From Alphaproteobacteria bacterium (GTDB lineage: Bacteria; Pseudomonadota; Alphaproteobacteria; Rhizobiales; Hyphomicrobiaceae), in assembly GCA_022600345.1 (NCBI GenBank), contig JAHZKP010000052.1:42093-106092 (forward strand): 64,000 bases of DNA, given 5' to 3'. This document shows positions 18,087 through 30,079 of the stretch, piece by piece. Made by a program: the position numbers and the translations under genes. Within the stretch, counting starts at the first letter, position 1. The number at the start of each line of letters is the position of its first letter. The notes below the pieces were generated by a model that was given only the letters and a program-made list of their open reading frames with translations, did no database searches and was not told the DNA's origin.

Positions 18087-20237
18087 ATGCGGCCAGAGGC
18101 GGGCGACGCGCAAATCGAAGGCGAGCGAGTTGCACATCGCCTTGACGGTCCGCGGTCGGCAAGTCTCGAAGTGTTACGCGACCTGCTGGAAGCCGAGCGG
18201 GCGCGTTGGTTTTATTGGGTGCCCGTATTTGTCGGCTGTGGGGCGCTTATCTATTTTCAGTTGGCCACTGAACCATCGGGTTGGATCGTGGCATCCGCAG
18301 TCGTGGCGGCCTTGGCGATATTCCTCGTTGGGTCTCGGGGTACGTTTTCGCAAATTGCAACGGCGGTATTGGTTTGCGTGGGCATTGGTCTGGCTGCCGC
18401 AAAGGCCAGGACGCAGATCGTCGGAGCACCGGTGTTGCAGCCCCAGACCGGGGCGGTCTGGGTTGAGGGGTTTATCGAAACGCTTGAAGCGAAAGCCAAC
18501 GGAGGCGAACGAATAACGTTGCTTCCTGTGCGGGTCGGGACGGTTGATCTGGACGCATTGCCGAAGCGGGTGCGGGTGAGTTTTCGGAAGGCAACGGCTG
18601 GCTTGTTGCCAGGCGACTATGTGGGTGTGGAAGCCAAGTTGTCGGCGCCGGGGCGACCATCGGTTCCTGGTGGATATGATTTTTCGCGCTATGCGTTCTT
18701 TCGAGGAATCGGTGCAGTGGGTTATGCGACCTTGCCGCCCGAACTCAAGCCGGCGTTGGTGGAGCCGCCGTTCTTGATGCGCGCCTCCAATGCTATTGCC
18801 CGGCTGCGCAAGCAGATCGGCGACCGGGTCGTTGCCAGCCTGCCCGGACAGACGGGGGCGATCGCCAACGCGCTGATTACCGGTGACCGTAGCGCGATCG
18901 CCGAGGAAACCAACGAAGCCTACCGGGCGTCGGGGCTGTTTCACATTTTATCGATTTCCGGGCTGCACATGGCGATCATGGGGGGCGCTGTGTTCTTTGC
19001 GTTGCGGTTCGTGTTCGCGCTGTTTCCGGGCGTTGCGTTGAACTACCCGATCAAGAAGTGGGCGGCGGTTGGCGCAATTTTGGGTTCGCTTGGCTATCTG
19101 ACGATTTCGGGCGGTTCGTTTGCAACGGTTCGATCTTTTCTGATGATCTTAGTGTTTTTCATTTCCATCCTGGCGGACCGGCCGGCCATTGCGCTGCGCA
19201 ATGTTGCGTTGTCGGCATTGTTGATCTTGCTGGTATTTCCGGAAAGTGTCGTCGATCCGGGGTTTCAGATGTCATTTGCAGCCGTTGTCGGGCTGGTTGC
19301 CACATATGAAGCCTTGGCTGCGCGAAGCGAGCGATGGTTTGAGACTGCGGGCTCGTGGATCTGGCGCGGTGTTGGGTTTTTTGCAGCCATTGTCGGGTCG
19401 ACGCTGGTGGCAAGCGCAGCGGTCGCGCCCTTGGGGATCTACCATTTTCACCAGGCGCAGCTTTATTCGGTGTTGGCCAATTTGGTCGCCGTTCCGATCT
19501 GCAACCTGATTGTCATGCCGGCAGCACTTGCAACGTTGGTGTTAATGCCTGTGGGATTGGAAACTTGGCCTTTGATGGTGATGGGGCCGGGGTTGGAGGC
19601 GATGGCGTGGGTTGCTTATCAGGTGGCTGGTCTCAAGGGTTCGGTCAGTCATGTTGCGGCCATTCCACCGTTGGCACTGGGTTTGATGATCGCTGGGGGA
19701 CTGTGGCTTTGCCTTAACCGGTATCGCTGGCGCTTGTTGGGCATCGTTGCGATTGCGGTTGGCGTATTGGTTGCGCCGCTTCAGGTCCGGCCAGACCTGT
19801 TGGTTGGCGATGAAGCAAGGTTGGTTGTGTTACGCGATAACGAGGGCAAGTTTGCCGGGCTTGCTTCGCGGTATTCGGAATACGAGTTGTCGCAATGGCT
19901 GGCGCGAGATGGAGACCCAAGGGAGGCGGGCGAAATCGGGATCGGAGACGCGCTTGTTTGTGACGGGGTTGGGTGTGTTGGCCGGGTGGGCGAGTTGACT
20001 GTTGCGGTTTCCAAATCGCCGGCTTCGCTGCGCGATGATTGCCGGCGGGCGGATATCGTGATTCTGGCCCGCGACCTCGTGGCGGGATGTGTGGGCCCCA
20101 GGCTGGTTGTCGATCGCAAAAGCAGCGTTCGCGACGGAACACTGGCGATCTATGTCGGTGACGATGGCGGCTTGAAGATTCGCTCGGTGGCGGATCAACA
20201 AGGAAACCGGCCGTGGTCTCAGGCGGCGGGCCGATAA
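18087..20237 (+). CDS. comEC: ComEC/Rec2-family membrane protein
   Basis: Inner-membrane channel for single-stranded DNA uptake in competent bacteria. The 716-residue protein has N-terminal membrane helices, a DUF4131-like soluble segment (QTGAVWVEGFIETLEAKANG to RYAFFRGIGAVGYA) and a multi-helix competence domain with GLFHILSISGLHMAIMGG and SFATVRSFLMILVFF. The C-terminal region (from about residue 570) is soluble, but no HxHxDH metallo-beta-lactamase motif is present. The ATG has AAGGAG 12 bases upstream. It is divergent from gltX and converges on lexA. Whether this organism is competent cannot be told from this gene alone. Confidence 0.9.
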   Translation: MRPEAGDAQIEGERVAHRLDGPRSASLEVLRDLLEAERARWFYWVPVFVGCGALIYFQLATEPSGWIVASAVVAALAIFLVGSRGTFSQIATAVLVCVGIGLAAAKARTQIVGAPVLQPQTGAVWVEGFIETLEAKANGGERITLLPVRVGTVDLDALPKRVRVSFRKATAGLLPGDYVGVEAKLSAPGRPSVPGGYDFSRYAFFRGIGAVGYATLPPELKPALVEPPFLMRASNAIARLRKQIGDRVVASLPGQTGAIANALITGDRSAIAEETNEAYRASGLFHILSISGLHMAIMGGAVFFALRFVFALFPGVALNYPIKKWAAVGAILGSLGYLTISGGSFATVRSFLMILVFFISILADRPAIALRNVALSALLILLVFPESVVDPGFQMSFAAVVGLVATYEALAARSERWFETAGSWIWRGVGFFAAIVGSTLVASAAVAPLGIYHFHQAQLYSVLANLVAVPICNLIVMPAALATLVLMPVGLETWPLMVMGPGLEAMAWVAYQVAGLKGSVSHVAAIPPLALGLMIAGGLWLCLNRYRWRLLGIVAIAVGVLVAPLQVRPDLLVGDEARLVVLRDNEGKFAGLASRYSEYELSQWLARDGDPREAGEIGIGDALVCDGVGCVGRVGELTVAVSKSPASLRDDCRRADIVILARDLVAGCVGPRLVVDRKSSVRDGTLAIYVGDDGGLKIRSVADQQGNRPWSQAAGR

Positions 20238-20283
20238 GTCTTCTTAAGGTTCGCTTGGCGTGCCTGCTTGAGCGCGAAATCCA

Positions 20284-21006
20284 CTAATACCGCCTGATGA
20301 GGCCGACGAGACGGCCCTGGATGTCGACTTGTTCGGGGCCGAAAATACGGGTCTCATAAGCCGGGTTGGCGGCTTCAAGTGCGACGGCGGACCCCTTTTT
20401 GCGAAGACGCTTGAGGGTAGCTTCTTCCTTCTCGACAAGTGCGACAACGATGTCGCCGTTTTGAGCGGTATCGGCCCGGCGGATGATGACTGTATCGCCG
20501 TCGTGAATGCCCGCATCGATCATCGAATCACCCCTGACTTCGAGGGCAAAGTGCTCGCCGTTCGAAATCAGGTCGGGTGGGCAGTCGATGTCGTGGGTGT
20601 GGTCCTGTATGGCGCTGATCGGCGTGCCCGCAGCAATGCGGCCCATTACAGGTACGGAAATTGATTGGGAGGCGAGGATCTCAGGCTGCGGTGGCGGGGC
20701 GGTGCGCATGGCACTCATGCCGCCTTCGATGCCGCGAAGCTGGGGCCGCGCCTCTGAAGATGGGGCGGGGATGGTGCCGGAAGTCTCGATGCCCTCGGGC
20801 AGCTTGATGACTTCGATCGCCCGTGCCCTGTGCGGGAGGCGCCTGATAAAGCCTCGTTCCACCAGCGCGGTGATCAGCCGGTGAATGCCCGACTTGGATT
20901 TCAGGTCGAGTGCATCCTTCATTTCATCGAATGACGGTGGGACGCCTTGTTTTTGCAGGCGTTCATGAATGAACAGCAGTAGGTCTTTTTGCTTCTGTGT
21001 CAGCAT
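20284..21006 (-). CDS. lexA: LexA repressor, SOS regulator and autoprotease
   Basis: Represses DNA-damage genes and cleaves itself when RecA filaments form. Residues 1-65 are the winged helix ([37 protein letters not shown]). Cleavage should occur between Ala126 and Gly127 in [11 protein letters not shown]. The catalytic dyad is Ser161 ([10 protein letters not shown]) and Lys199 ([10 protein letters not shown]). The linker region (residues 75-118) is long and Pro/Ser-rich, giving 240 residues, as in rhizobial LexA. A GTTC-N7-GTTC box 87 bases upstream of the start indicates autoregulation. It is the last gene of the minus-strand ppiD-trp-moa run. Confidence 0.97.
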   Translation of the reverse strand: MLTQKQKDLLLFIHERLQKQGVPPSFDEMKDALDLKSKSGIHRLITALVERGFIRRLPHRARAIEVIKLPEGIETSGTIPAPSSEARPQLRGIEGGMSAMRTAPPPQPEILASQSISVPVMGRIAAGTPISAIQDHTHDIDCPPDLISNGEHFALEVRGDSMIDAGIHDGDTVIIRRADTAQNGDIVVALVEKEEATLKRLRKKGSAVALEAANPAYETRIFGPEQVDIQGRLVGLIRRY

Positions 21007-21092
21007 TTTTGGAGCTGGCCCCTTGTTGCCTCGCGTCTGTGAGATTCAGCGGATATCGAGCGCCATGCACAAACCATGAACGTACCATACCT

Positions 21093-21107
21093 GTTCACGT
21101 CGCGTTC
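21093..21107 (-). promoter_or_regulatory. LexA (SOS) box upstream of lexA
   Basis: GTTCACGTCGCGTTC matches the alphaproteobacterial LexA direct repeat GTTC-N7-GTTC exactly. It lies between moeA and lexA, about 87 bases before the lexA start, the expected place for self-repression. Confidence 0.85.
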
Positions 21108-21221
21108 CGCAACCCTCTACAACTCGCTCCGGCGTTCTTTTGTTTTTGGTGCTCGCGGGCCCAGTTTTCAGTTTGTCGTTCTTCTTACCGAAAAACCGCT
21201 CCACACTTTTTTCGGAAGCAC

Positions 21222-22433
21222 TCAAAAATCGATGGGCAGCACTGTGACGTTTCTGCCGGCGCTTAAGGCTGGTGCGTGGGGTTCGCGAATGATGAGCGCA
21301 TTGGAGTAGGCGAGGACGGAGAGAAGGGAGCTGTCCTGATTGGAGGCAGGCGTGACCTGCAGTTGTCCGTTCTCAAGGTGATCAAGAGTGGCGCGCATGT
21401 AGTGCTGGCGTGGTCCGTTCGGGCCGACCGGCCAGGTCAGGGGAGCTTGGAGGGTGGCGGCGGCGTCGAGGCTGCGCCCACTGAGGGCTGCGATGAGCGG
21501 TAGCACGAAGATGGCGGTGCAGATGATGGAGGAAACCGGGTTGCCGGGAACGCCAATGGCGCGCTGGCCGGGTTTTTTGGCAAACATCAGCGGCTTACCG
21601 GGGCGCATGGCGATCTTCCAGAAGTCGAGGTCGAAACCGGCTTTTGAAAGGGCGGGTGAAACCAGGTCATGGTCGCCAACCGAGGCGCCGCCGATAGTGA
21701 TGAGGACATCAGCGTCTCTGGCTTGGCCGAGGGAAGCTGCGAGGCTTTCCATGGTGTCGGAGGCGATGCCCAGCAACCGGGCGTCAGCTCCGGCGCGAGT
21801 CAGCATGGCGGCGATGGCGTAGCTGTTGGAGGCGACGATCTGGCCGGGTCCTGGGGCGGTGCCCGGTTCAACGAGTTCATCGCCGGTTGCCAATATGGCG
21901 ACGACTGGTTTGCGATGAACGCTCAGTTCGGCGTGGCCCATGGCAGCGGCGAGCGCGATGTGGCGGGGCTGAAGCGCCGTGCCTGCTTCGATCATGACCG
22001 TGCCGCTTGCGAAATCTCCGCCGCTGGGTCGGATGTGGGCTGGGTCTGGGGTGCCTTCAGTGATGGTGACGCGGTCACCCTGCCTGTTTGTGTTTTCCTG
22101 GATGACAATGGCGTCGGCGCCTTCGGGAAGGGGAGCACCGGTGAAAATGCGGACGGCCTGGCCGGTTGCAACCTTGCCGGGGAAGGGATGGCCGGCGGCT
22201 GCTTCGCCGATGATTTCCAGGGTTGCTGGGCGCGTGTCGACATCATCAGCGCGCACAGCGTATCCGTCCATGGCGGATGCATCGAAGGGCGGCTGGGTCA
22301 GTTTGGCGACGAGCGGCTCGGCAAGCGTGCGGTCGACAGCGTCGAGAAGGCCGACCGGCTCGCTGGTGGTGGGCTTGGCACCAGCCAGAATATGGGCGAT
22401 GGCTTCTTCAACGCTTAACGCTGGGGTCTTCAT
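21222..22433 (-). CDS. moeA: Molybdopterin molybdotransferase MoeA
   Basis: Inserts molybdate into adenylated molybdopterin to form the molybdenum cofactor. Motifs include PPFDASAMDGYAVRADD, FTGAPLPEGADAIVIQEN, AILATGDELVEPG, SNSYAIAAMLTRAGA, TIGGASVGDHDLV, MRPGKPLMF and GVPGNPVSSI. The ATG at 22433 is preceded by an in-frame GTG; the start lies 8 bases after the moaC stop, so the two are coupled. The 403-residue length is normal. A weak A/T-rich hairpin (21188-21215) after the stop might help end the transcript before lexA. Confidence 0.95.
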   Translation of the reverse strand: MKTPALSVEEAIAHILAGAKPTTSEPVGLLDAVDRTLAEPLVAKLTQPPFDASAMDGYAVRADDVDTRPATLEIIGEAAAGHPFPGKVATGQAVRIFTGAPLPEGADAIVIQENTNRQGDRVTITEGTPDPAHIRPSGGDFASGTVMIEAGTALQPRHIALAAAMGHAELSVHRKPVVAILATGDELVEPGTAPGPGQIVASNSYAIAAMLTRAGADARLLGIASDTMESLAASLGQARDADVLITIGGASVGDHDLVSPALSKAGFDLDFWKIAMRPGKPLMFAKKPGQRAIGVPGNPVSSIICTAIFVLPLIAALSGRSLDAAATLQAPLTWPVGPNGPRQHYMRATLDHLENGQLQVTPASNQDSSLLSVLAYSNALIIREPHAPALSAGRNVTVLPIDF

Positions 22434-22440
22434 CACGGCC

Positions 22441-22938
22441 TCAGGTCTCTTTGGGGGTGCCGCTGTCAGCGCGATAGTGACCGGAGCGGCCGCCGGATTT
22501 TTCCAACAGCCGGATATTGTCGAAGCGCATGCCTTTGTCGGCGGCCTTCAGCATGTCGTAGATGGTGAGGCAGGCGACCGAAACGGCGGTCAGGGCTTCC
22601 ATTTCAACGCCTGTCTTGCCGGTTACGCGGACTTCGCCTGTGACATGCACGCCGACTGGATCGGTGGATATCTGGAAATCGACGGTGGCCTTGGTGATGG
22701 GCAAGGGATGGCATAGCGGGATCAGATCGTGGGTGCGCTTGGCGGCCATGATGCCGGCGATGCGGGCGGTTGCCAAGACGTCGCCCTTCTTGGCTTCGCC
22801 CGAGCGAATGAGGGCGAGCGTTTCGGGCAGCATGGTGACGAAGCCTTCGGCGATTGCCGTTCGCGAGGTGATGTTCTTCTCGGAGACGTCGACCATGTTG
22901 GCTTCGCCGCGCTCGTTGAGGTGGGTGAGTTTGCTCAT
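22441..22938 (-). CDS. moaC: Cyclic pyranopterin monophosphate synthase MoaC
   Basis: Second step of molybdopterin synthesis, converting the MoaA product to cPMP. The 165-residue protein shows [58 protein letters not shown] and the catalytic Lys region [11 protein letters not shown]. Its ATG overlaps the trpC stop by four bases (ATGA), coupling it to the trp genes. moaA and the other moa genes are not in the window. Confidence 0.97.
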   Translation of the reverse strand: MSKLTHLNERGEANMVDVSEKNITSRTAIAEGFVTMLPETLALIRSGEAKKGDVLATARIAGIMAAKRTHDLIPLCHPLPITKATVDFQISTDPVGVHVTGEVRVTGKTGVEMEALTAVSVACLTIYDMLKAADKGMRFDNIRLLEKSGGRSGHYRADSGTPKET

Positions 22939-23735
22939 GGCGCGGTACCGGTGAGAAGCGCTGTGGTCGCGGCGGTGACATCTGACTGGCGCATCAGGCT
23001 TTCGCCGACCAGGAAGGTGTTGACGTTGGATGTTTGCAGCCGGGCGATATCGTCATGGGTGAAAATTCCGCTTTCGGAAATCACGATGCGGTCTTTGGGT
23101 ATTGTCTTGACTAGGCGCTCGGTGGTCGCGAGGTCTATTTCAAACGTTCGCAGGTTGCGGTTGTTAATGCCGATCAGCGGGCTGTCGAGGGCCAGGGCGC
23201 GTTCCAGTTCGGCTTCATCGTGAACTTCGATGAGGGCATCCAGGCCCCAGTCGCGCGCGGCACCAACAAGCGCGTGGGCCGTGGCATCGTCGATCTGGGC
23301 CATGATGACGAGGATGCAATCGGCGCCCCAGGCACGTGCTTCAATGACCTGGTAGGGATCGAGCATGAAGTCCTTGCGCAATGCGGGCAGGCGGCAGGCG
23401 GCGCGAGCAGCCCTGAGGAATTCCGGTGCGCCCTGAAAAGACGGGGCGTCGGTGAGAACGGACAGGCAGGCGGCTCCGCCAGCTTCGTAGGCCTTGGCCA
23501 GCGTAGGCGGATCGAAGTCCTCGCGGATCAGGCCCTTCGATGGGCTGGCCTTCTTGATTTCTGCGATCAGGGCGGGTGCGCCTGCCGCGTGTTTTGCTTT
23601 GATCGCTTGGGCGAAGGAGCGCACACGGGGTGCGCTGCGGGCGTACTCGGCAATAATCTGCATGGGTGAACGGGCCTTCGCGGCGGCGATTTCGTCGCGC
23701 TTGTAGGCGGTAATTTTCTCGAGGATATCTACCAT
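22935..23735 (-). CDS. trpC: Indole-3-glycerol-phosphate synthase
   Basis: Closes the indole ring in tryptophan synthesis (CdRP to indoleglycerol phosphate). The TIM-barrel protein has [70 protein letters not shown] and [13 protein letters not shown]. The frame runs open for 67 more codons upstream, but [16 protein letters not shown] at 23735 is the conserved N-terminus, giving 266 residues. It overlaps moaC by 4 bases and follows trpD. Confidence 0.96.
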   Translation of the reverse strand: MVDILEKITAYKRDEIAAAKARSPMQIIAEYARSAPRVRSFAQAIKAKHAAGAPALIAEIKKASPSKGLIREDFDPPTLAKAYEAGGAACLSVLTDAPSFQGAPEFLRAARAACRLPALRKDFMLDPYQVIEARAWGADCILVIMAQIDDATAHALVGAARDWGLDALIEVHDEAELERALALDSPLIGINNRNLRTFEIDLATTERLVKTIPKDRIVISESGIFTHDDIARLQTSNVNTFLVGESLMRQSDVTAATTALLTGTAP

Positions 23736-23814
23736 GTTGAACCTATACGACAACTTGGCCGCCTCAGGGGAGGGGCGTGAGCGGGTTTCGTTAGTGTTGT
23801 TGGTTGGGGCCTGC

Positions 23815-24846
23815 TCAGCCCGAAAGCGAATTCGTTGACGTGATGAGCTTTTCGAGGGCCGCCTTGGCCTTGCCGTTGTCGATTGCAGTTGCTGCCCGTT
23901 CGACGCCTTCGGTGATGTTGGCAGCACGCTCGCCAACGATAAGAGCGGCAGCGGTATTCAACAGGACGATGTCGCGGAAGGGGCCTTTTTCACCGTCAAG
24001 CAGGCGGCGGATGGCTGCTGCGTTTTCGTCTGCATCGCCGCCCTTGAGGTCGGCGAGTTTGGCGGTTTGCAGACCGGCCTGCTGAGGTGTGATTTCGAAC
24101 ACGGCGACCGAGCCATCGTTGACTTCGGCGACCATGGTCGGGCCGGTGGTTGTCAATTCGTCAAGTCCATCGCTGCCGTGGACAACCCAGACGTGTTCGG
24201 CTCCCAGTTGGTTGAGAGCATCGGCAATCGGTTCGACCCATCGTTGATCGAAGACGCCGACAACCTGGCGGGTGACACGGCCCGGATTCGATATCGGCCC
24301 GAGCAGATTGAATAGCGTGCGGATCTTCATAGCGGCGCGGGCTGGTCCCCAGGTCTTCATGGCGGGGTGGTGCATCGGCGCCCACATGAACGCCAAGCCG
24401 GCCTTGCCGATGACTTCGCAAACCTGTGCGGGATCGAGGTCGATCTTAACGCCCAGCGCTTGCAACACATCGGATGCGCCCGACTTGGAGGAGACGGACC
24501 GGTTGCCATGCTTGGCAACAGTGAGACCTGCTCCGGCAGCGACGATGGCCGAGCATGTCGAGACGTTATAGGTGCCGTGGCTATCGCCGCCGGTGCCAAC
24601 TATATCGACTGCGCCTGCGGGCACCTCGACGGTGAGCATGCGTTGGCGCAGGAGGCGGGCGGCGCCGGTGATTTCGGTGATCTTTTCGCCGCGGACACGC
24701 AGCGCCATGAGGAAGGCTGCTCGCTGGATATCGTTGGCATCCTCGCTCATCAATGCTTCCAGGGCGTCTGCGATTTCTTCTTCGTCGAAGGGATCGGCGC
24801 TGGCTGCACGCTCCAACAGGGCTTTTATTTTGGCGTCAGGTGTCAT
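23815..24846 (-). CDS. trpD: Anthranilate phosphoribosyltransferase
   Basis: Attaches phosphoribose from PRPP to anthranilate in tryptophan synthesis. Motifs are [18 protein letters not shown] (PRPP-binding GTGGD), [23 protein letters not shown] and the MHHPAMK and [14 protein letters not shown] segments. The 343-residue length is normal. It sits between trpG and trpC on the minus strand. TrpG is a separate gene, not fused. Confidence 0.97.
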   Translation of the reverse strand: MTPDAKIKALLERAASADPFDEEEIADALEALMSEDANDIQRAAFLMALRVRGEKITEITGAARLLRQRMLTVEVPAGAVDIVGTGGDSHGTYNVSTCSAIVAAGAGLTVAKHGNRSVSSKSGASDVLQALGVKIDLDPAQVCEVIGKAGLAFMWAPMHHPAMKTWGPARAAMKIRTLFNLLGPISNPGRVTRQVVGVFDQRWVEPIADALNQLGAEHVWVVHGSDGLDELTTTGPTMVAEVNDGSVAVFEITPQQAGLQTAKLADLKGGDADENAAAIRRLLDGEKGPFRDIVLLNTAAALIVGERAANITEGVERAATAIDNGKAKAALEKLITSTNSLSG

Positions 24847-24893
24847 GGTGTGTCTTTGCGCATGTCATCGGTTTGGGCGATCAGGTTGGGCGT

Positions 24894-25508
24894 TCAGGCC
24901 GCTTTTGGGGGCTTTACGGATTTTTTCTTCAATTGCTTGAAGCCGCTGAGGCGCAGGAAATTTTCCAACAGGTCGTGGCCGTGCTCAGAAGCGATGCTTT
25001 CGGGGTGGAACTGCACCCCGTGGACGGGATGATCCTTGTGCTGCAGCCCCATGATCAGGCCGTCGTCTGCCTCAGCTGTAACCTTGAGGCAGCGGGGCAG
25101 GCTTTCGCGTTCCACAGTCAGCGAGTGATAGCGGGTGATTTCGAATTTCTTGGGCAGGCCTTCGAAGATGCCCTTGCCCTTGTGGGTGATGGTCGAGAGC
25201 TTGCCGTGCATGGGGACCGGCGCGCGCACGACCTTGCCGCCGTAGGCCTGACCGATGGATTGGTGGCCAAGGCAAACACCCAGAATGGGGATGCGGCCGT
25301 CCGCCTGGCGGATCAGATCGAGGCAGATTCCAGCTTCATTCGGGGTGCAGGGGCCGGGCGACAGGACAATTGCCTTTGGTTTGCGGGCAATAGCGTCTTC
25401 AGCGCTGATCTGGTCGTTGCGGTGGACTTCGCACTTAGCGCCCAACTCGCCGATGTAGTGGACGAGATTGTAGGTGAAGCTGTCGTAGTTATCGACGAGT
25501 AGGAGCAT
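24894..25508 (-). CDS. trpG: Anthranilate synthase glutamine amidotransferase subunit
   Basis: Class I glutamine amidotransferase that supplies ammonia to Trp[32 protein letters not shown], the nucleophilic Cys in [17 protein letters not shown] and the His-Glu of [13 protein letters not shown] are present. The frame continues to a GTG at 25538, but the ATG at 25508 gives the family's usual [14 protein letters not shown] start (204 residues). It may also serve para-aminobenzoate synthesis, which I cannot judge here. The C-terminus is basic ([11 protein letters not shown]). Confidence 0.95.
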   Translation of the reverse strand: MLLLVDNYDSFTYNLVHYIGELGAKCEVHRNDQISAEDAIARKPKAIVLSPGPCTPNEAGICLDLIRQADGRIPILGVCLGHQSIGQAYGGKVVRAPVPMHGKLSTITHKGKGIFEGLPKKFEITRYHSLTVERESLPRCLKVTAEADDGLIMGLQHKDHPVHGVQFHPESIASEHGHDLLENFLRLSGFKQLKKKSVKPPKAA

Positions 25509-25672
25509 GGAAGGCACCATGGATGGTTGATCTGTCACGATTAGGGGACAGCATAGACTGCTGGTAGCTCGTTAGGCCAGTGCCGGGTGCGCAGTGGTGC
25601 TTGTGTCGGGAATTGGCTGGGCCGGTTGGGCGCGGAGGGGCGAGAGTGGCGGCAATTTGTTGGGCGCGCAAG

Positions 25673-26194
25673 TTAACTGAGTTGGCGCGGGATGATGAAA
25701 TCGGTGAGCGTTCCTGCGGCCGGGTCGATGTCTTTCCACTTATCGGCGTCGAATTCGATGACGGCGAGGGCTGTGGTGGGAAACTTCAACGACATGTTGC
25801 GGATGGCATGTTTATCACCTTTTACGGCGAGCCTATGGGCAAGCGTGTGAAGGCCGGGGTTATGGGCGATGACCATGACTGCCGGCGTCGCATCAGTGGC
25901 GTTGGATTGCACGATGTCGAGAATGGTTTCGGCGCTTGCCAGATACAGTTCGCCGTCAATCACGGTGTCAGGTGGCGGGGTACCGAACTTGGGGAGAGCG
26001 AGTTCGAGTGTGGCGCGCGTACGGGCGGCGTCCGAACATAAGATCAAGTCGGGTTTCAGGTTCAGTTTGGCAATATGAGCGGCCATTAATGGGGCTGCCT
26101 TGGTGCCGCGTTTGGCAAGCGGGCGACCATGGTCGCCAATGCCACTGTGCGACCATTCGGACTTGGCGTGGCGAAGGAGGAGAAGTTTCACCAT
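25673..26194 (-). CDS. SixA-like histidine phosphatase family protein
   Basis: A 173-residue member of the histidine phosphatase (phosphoglycerate-mutase-like) superfamily. The phospho-accepting His lies in LLLLRHAKSEW at the N-terminus; the second arginine region is ILCSDAARTRATLEL and the second His is in VMVIAHNPGLHTLAHRL. Size and layout resemble SixA, which dephosphorylates His phosphotransfer domains, but the natural substrate cannot be inferred. It lies between trpE and trpG, with gaps of 120 and 164 bases, an unusual intruder in an otherwise standard trp order. Confidence 0.85.
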   Translation of the reverse strand: MVKLLLLRHAKSEWSHSGIGDHGRPLAKRGTKAAPLMAAHIAKLNLKPDLILCSDAARTRATLELALPKFGTPPPDTVIDGELYLASAETILDIVQSNATDATPAVMVIAHNPGLHTLAHRLAVKGDKHAIRNMSLKFPTTALAVIEFDADKWKDIDPAAGTLTDFIIPRQLS

Positions 26195-26314
26195 TGTCGG
26201 GTTCCTGAAGCTTTTCGCACGGGTTGGTATGGTCCAGTTGGCTTTGGGCAGGCAGTTTGCTGTCGGCGAACTGGTTCACTGTTGAATGGTGGCGCTGGGC
26301 CAGTGTCTCAGTGA

Positions 26315-27904
<1,590 letters not shown>

Positions 27905-27948
27905 CGGTGGGCTCTCTCGTATTAGCTTGGAATTGGGCCGCTTTGGAC

Positions 27949-29844
27949 CTACTGGGGCTGGTCGGCGCCCGTTACGCGACGGAATTGCGCCTGGTTGATG
28001 TCGACGCTGAAGCGTTCCTGCAAGGCTGCGATGTAGGAGGCAATCGAATCGGTGCGCAATTGCTGGAGGAGTTCGTTGCGCAAGCGCTCGGTCAGGTCTT
28101 TGCCGGGTTCAGGAGCCTTGTTGATCTCATCAAGCCGGAAGATGACCCGCGATTTGCCATCTGCGGTTTCGGTGTTGCTGACCTCGCCTTTGCGCAGCGC
28201 GAATACCTGAGCCATTGCGGCTTGCGTCAGGCCGTCGGGAATAGTCGAGCGGCCAACGGCGGCCGTTGTCTCGACCTTGCCGCCAGCTTGTTCGGCGACC
28301 TTTGCAAAGTCGGTTCCAGACTTGATAGCCTCGGTCAGTTCCTTGGCTTTTTTGGAAAGTATCTTGCGCGTTTCGCGATCGGTCCATAGGCGTTTTACAT
28401 CGTCTTTGACCTGATCGAACGTCTTTTGCTTTGAGTCAGTGATTTCGGCCACGTCGACCCAGGCATAACCGGTGTCGCGCAACTGGATGGGTTCGGATTC
28501 AAGGCCGATTTCGCCGCGAAAGCCGGCCTGGATGATATCGGTTGCGTTGGGGACGAGGAGGCCGGGTTTGCCCTCTGAATTGACGTTGCCGCGCGTGATG
28601 CCTTTCAAGTCATGGTATGGAAGTTTCAGCTCGGCGGCGATTTCCTTGAGGGGTTTACCCTCGCCACGGCCATCGTCGATTTTGCCGTAGTATTCACGCA
28701 GTTGGGCGCTGGCCCACTGGTTGCTCAACTGATCCTTGACCTTGTCCTTGACCTCTTCGAAGGTGGGTTCCTTGCCGGGCTGTATCTCAGTGGCGCGGAC
28801 GATGGCGGTGATGAACTTACCTTCGATGATGTCGGAGGGTTGGTCTTTTTCGAGTTTGAAAACGGCCTCAGCGATCTTCTCGTCGATCATCTGGTCTTTT
28901 GTTTTAAGCCCCAGCTTGATGTCGGTTTCTGAGGAGCCGGCCTGCTTGGCGACCTGGGCGAAGGCTTTGCCTTGTTTCAGGGCCTCGGCAGCTTTCTGGG
29001 CCGCTGCCAGGTCGGGGAAAGCGATTTGTTCGATCCGGCGCTTTTCGGGAACGACGTAGGCCTTGCGGGTTTGCTCATAGGCCTGGCGCAGTTCGGCATC
29101 CGAGAAGGCCGCCTTCTTCTTCAGTTCATCGATGGTGAGCCGCAATACGTTGAGGTGGCGGCGCGGATCGGTCATGAAACGGCGCTTGTTTTCTTCGTAG
29201 GTTTTTTTGAGGTCTTCGGCGGTTGGTTCGCCGGGTTGGGCGAGTTTGGCTGCGTCGAGTGTAAAGTGGGATATGACACGGGTTTCGCCGCGGTAATCGC
29301 TCAGGGCATCGACCATCGTTTCGGGTACGACGGTGGCGCGAAGAAGTGCGGTCGTGATCTGGTTGCGTAGATCGTCCTTGCGGCGCAGGTCGATGAGGCC
29401 GCGTTCACTGACACCCAATTCGCGGCGCAGGCGCTCGACAAGATTGCGGTCGAAAGTGCCGCCGTTCTGGAACGAAGGATCGGTGGTCAGGCCTTCTGCA
29501 ATTGCCTTATCCGAGAGAGCAAGACCCAGTTCATCGGCATGGGCTTCAACGGCGCTGGAGCCGATGAGCTGGGAGAGAACGCGGCCATCAAGACCCACGG
29601 CGCGCGCCTGCTCATACGTCAGGCGGCGGCCGGCCTGTCGGGAGAGGGCATTGAGTTCGTTTCCGAAGGCGCGTTGAAATTCCTGGACCGTTACCTGCTT
29701 GTCGCCGATCGTGGCCAAAGCGCCACGGCCGCCGCCGCCGGTGATATAATCGGCGATGCCCCAGATCGCGAAGCTGAAAATGAGCAAGCCGATCAGGAAA
29801 AAGGCGACCCATCCCGAAGCCCAGCGTTTGATAGATTCGAGCAT
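27949..29844 (-). CDS. ppiD: PpiD-like membrane-anchored peptidyl-prolyl isomerase/chaperone
   Basis: Periplasmic folding factor tethered to the inner membrane. The 631-residue protein starts [20 protein letters not shown] with one membrane helix (about residues 12-32), followed by a SurA-type N-terminal helical domain ([20 protein letters not shown]) and parvulin-like and repeated helical regions ([20 protein letters not shown]). A strong GAGGA sits five bases before the ATG at 29844; the frame upstream is chance. The gene heads the minus-strand trp-moa-lexA run and is divergent from tpiA. Confidence 0.9.
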   Translation of the reverse strand: MLESIKRWASGWVAFFLIGLLIFSFAIWGIADYITGGGGRGALATIGDKQVTVQEFQRAFGNELNALSRQAGRRLTYEQARAVGLDGRVLSQLIGSSAVEAHADELGLALSDKAIAEGLTTDPSFQNGGTFDRNLVERLRRELGVSERGLIDLRRKDDLRNQITTALLRATVVPETMVDALSDYRGETRVISHFTLDAAKLAQPGEPTAEDLKKTYEENKRRFMTDPRRHLNVLRLTIDELKKKAAFSDAELRQAYEQTRKAYVVPEKRRIEQIAFPDLAAAQKAAEALKQGKAFAQVAKQAGSSETDIKLGLKTKDQMIDEKIAEAVFKLEKDQPSDIIEGKFITAIVRATEIQPGKEPTFEEVKDKVKDQLSNQWASAQLREYYGKIDDGRGEGKPLKEIAAELKLPYHDLKGITRGNVNSEGKPGLLVPNATDIIQAGFRGEIGLESEPIQLRDTGYAWVDVAEITDSKQKTFDQVKDDVKRLWTDRETRKILSKKAKELTEAIKSGTDFAKVAEQAGGKVETTAAVGRSTIPDGLTQAAMAQVFALRKGEVSNTETADGKSRVIFRLDEINKAPEPGKDLTERLRNELLQQLRTDSIASYIAALQERFSVDINQAQFRRVTGADQPQ

Positions 29845-30079
29845 TGTTGTCCTCAGTTGTGCGGCAATCAGCTCGGCGTCGGATTCGCGGTGGGCCTTTC
29901 CGGGGCCGGCCCGTGTCCGTGACGCTGGGGCTGATTGTAAAGTCGCGCTTGGCGCATGGTGTTTGCGTGATATGAAGCGCAGGCGGCCTTCGAAAGCAAG
30001 AGTGTCGGGAGAAGGCCATGCAACCTGGACGGTGTTGTCTGGGATGCAATTCGTCAAATTTCGCCAGGGAGAGGACTTT

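Noticed and set aside
27905..27948. Possible trp leader peptide/attenuator
   Set aside because: Only 44 bases separate ppiD and trpE, with no Trp-codon-rich mini-ORF or alternative hairpins.
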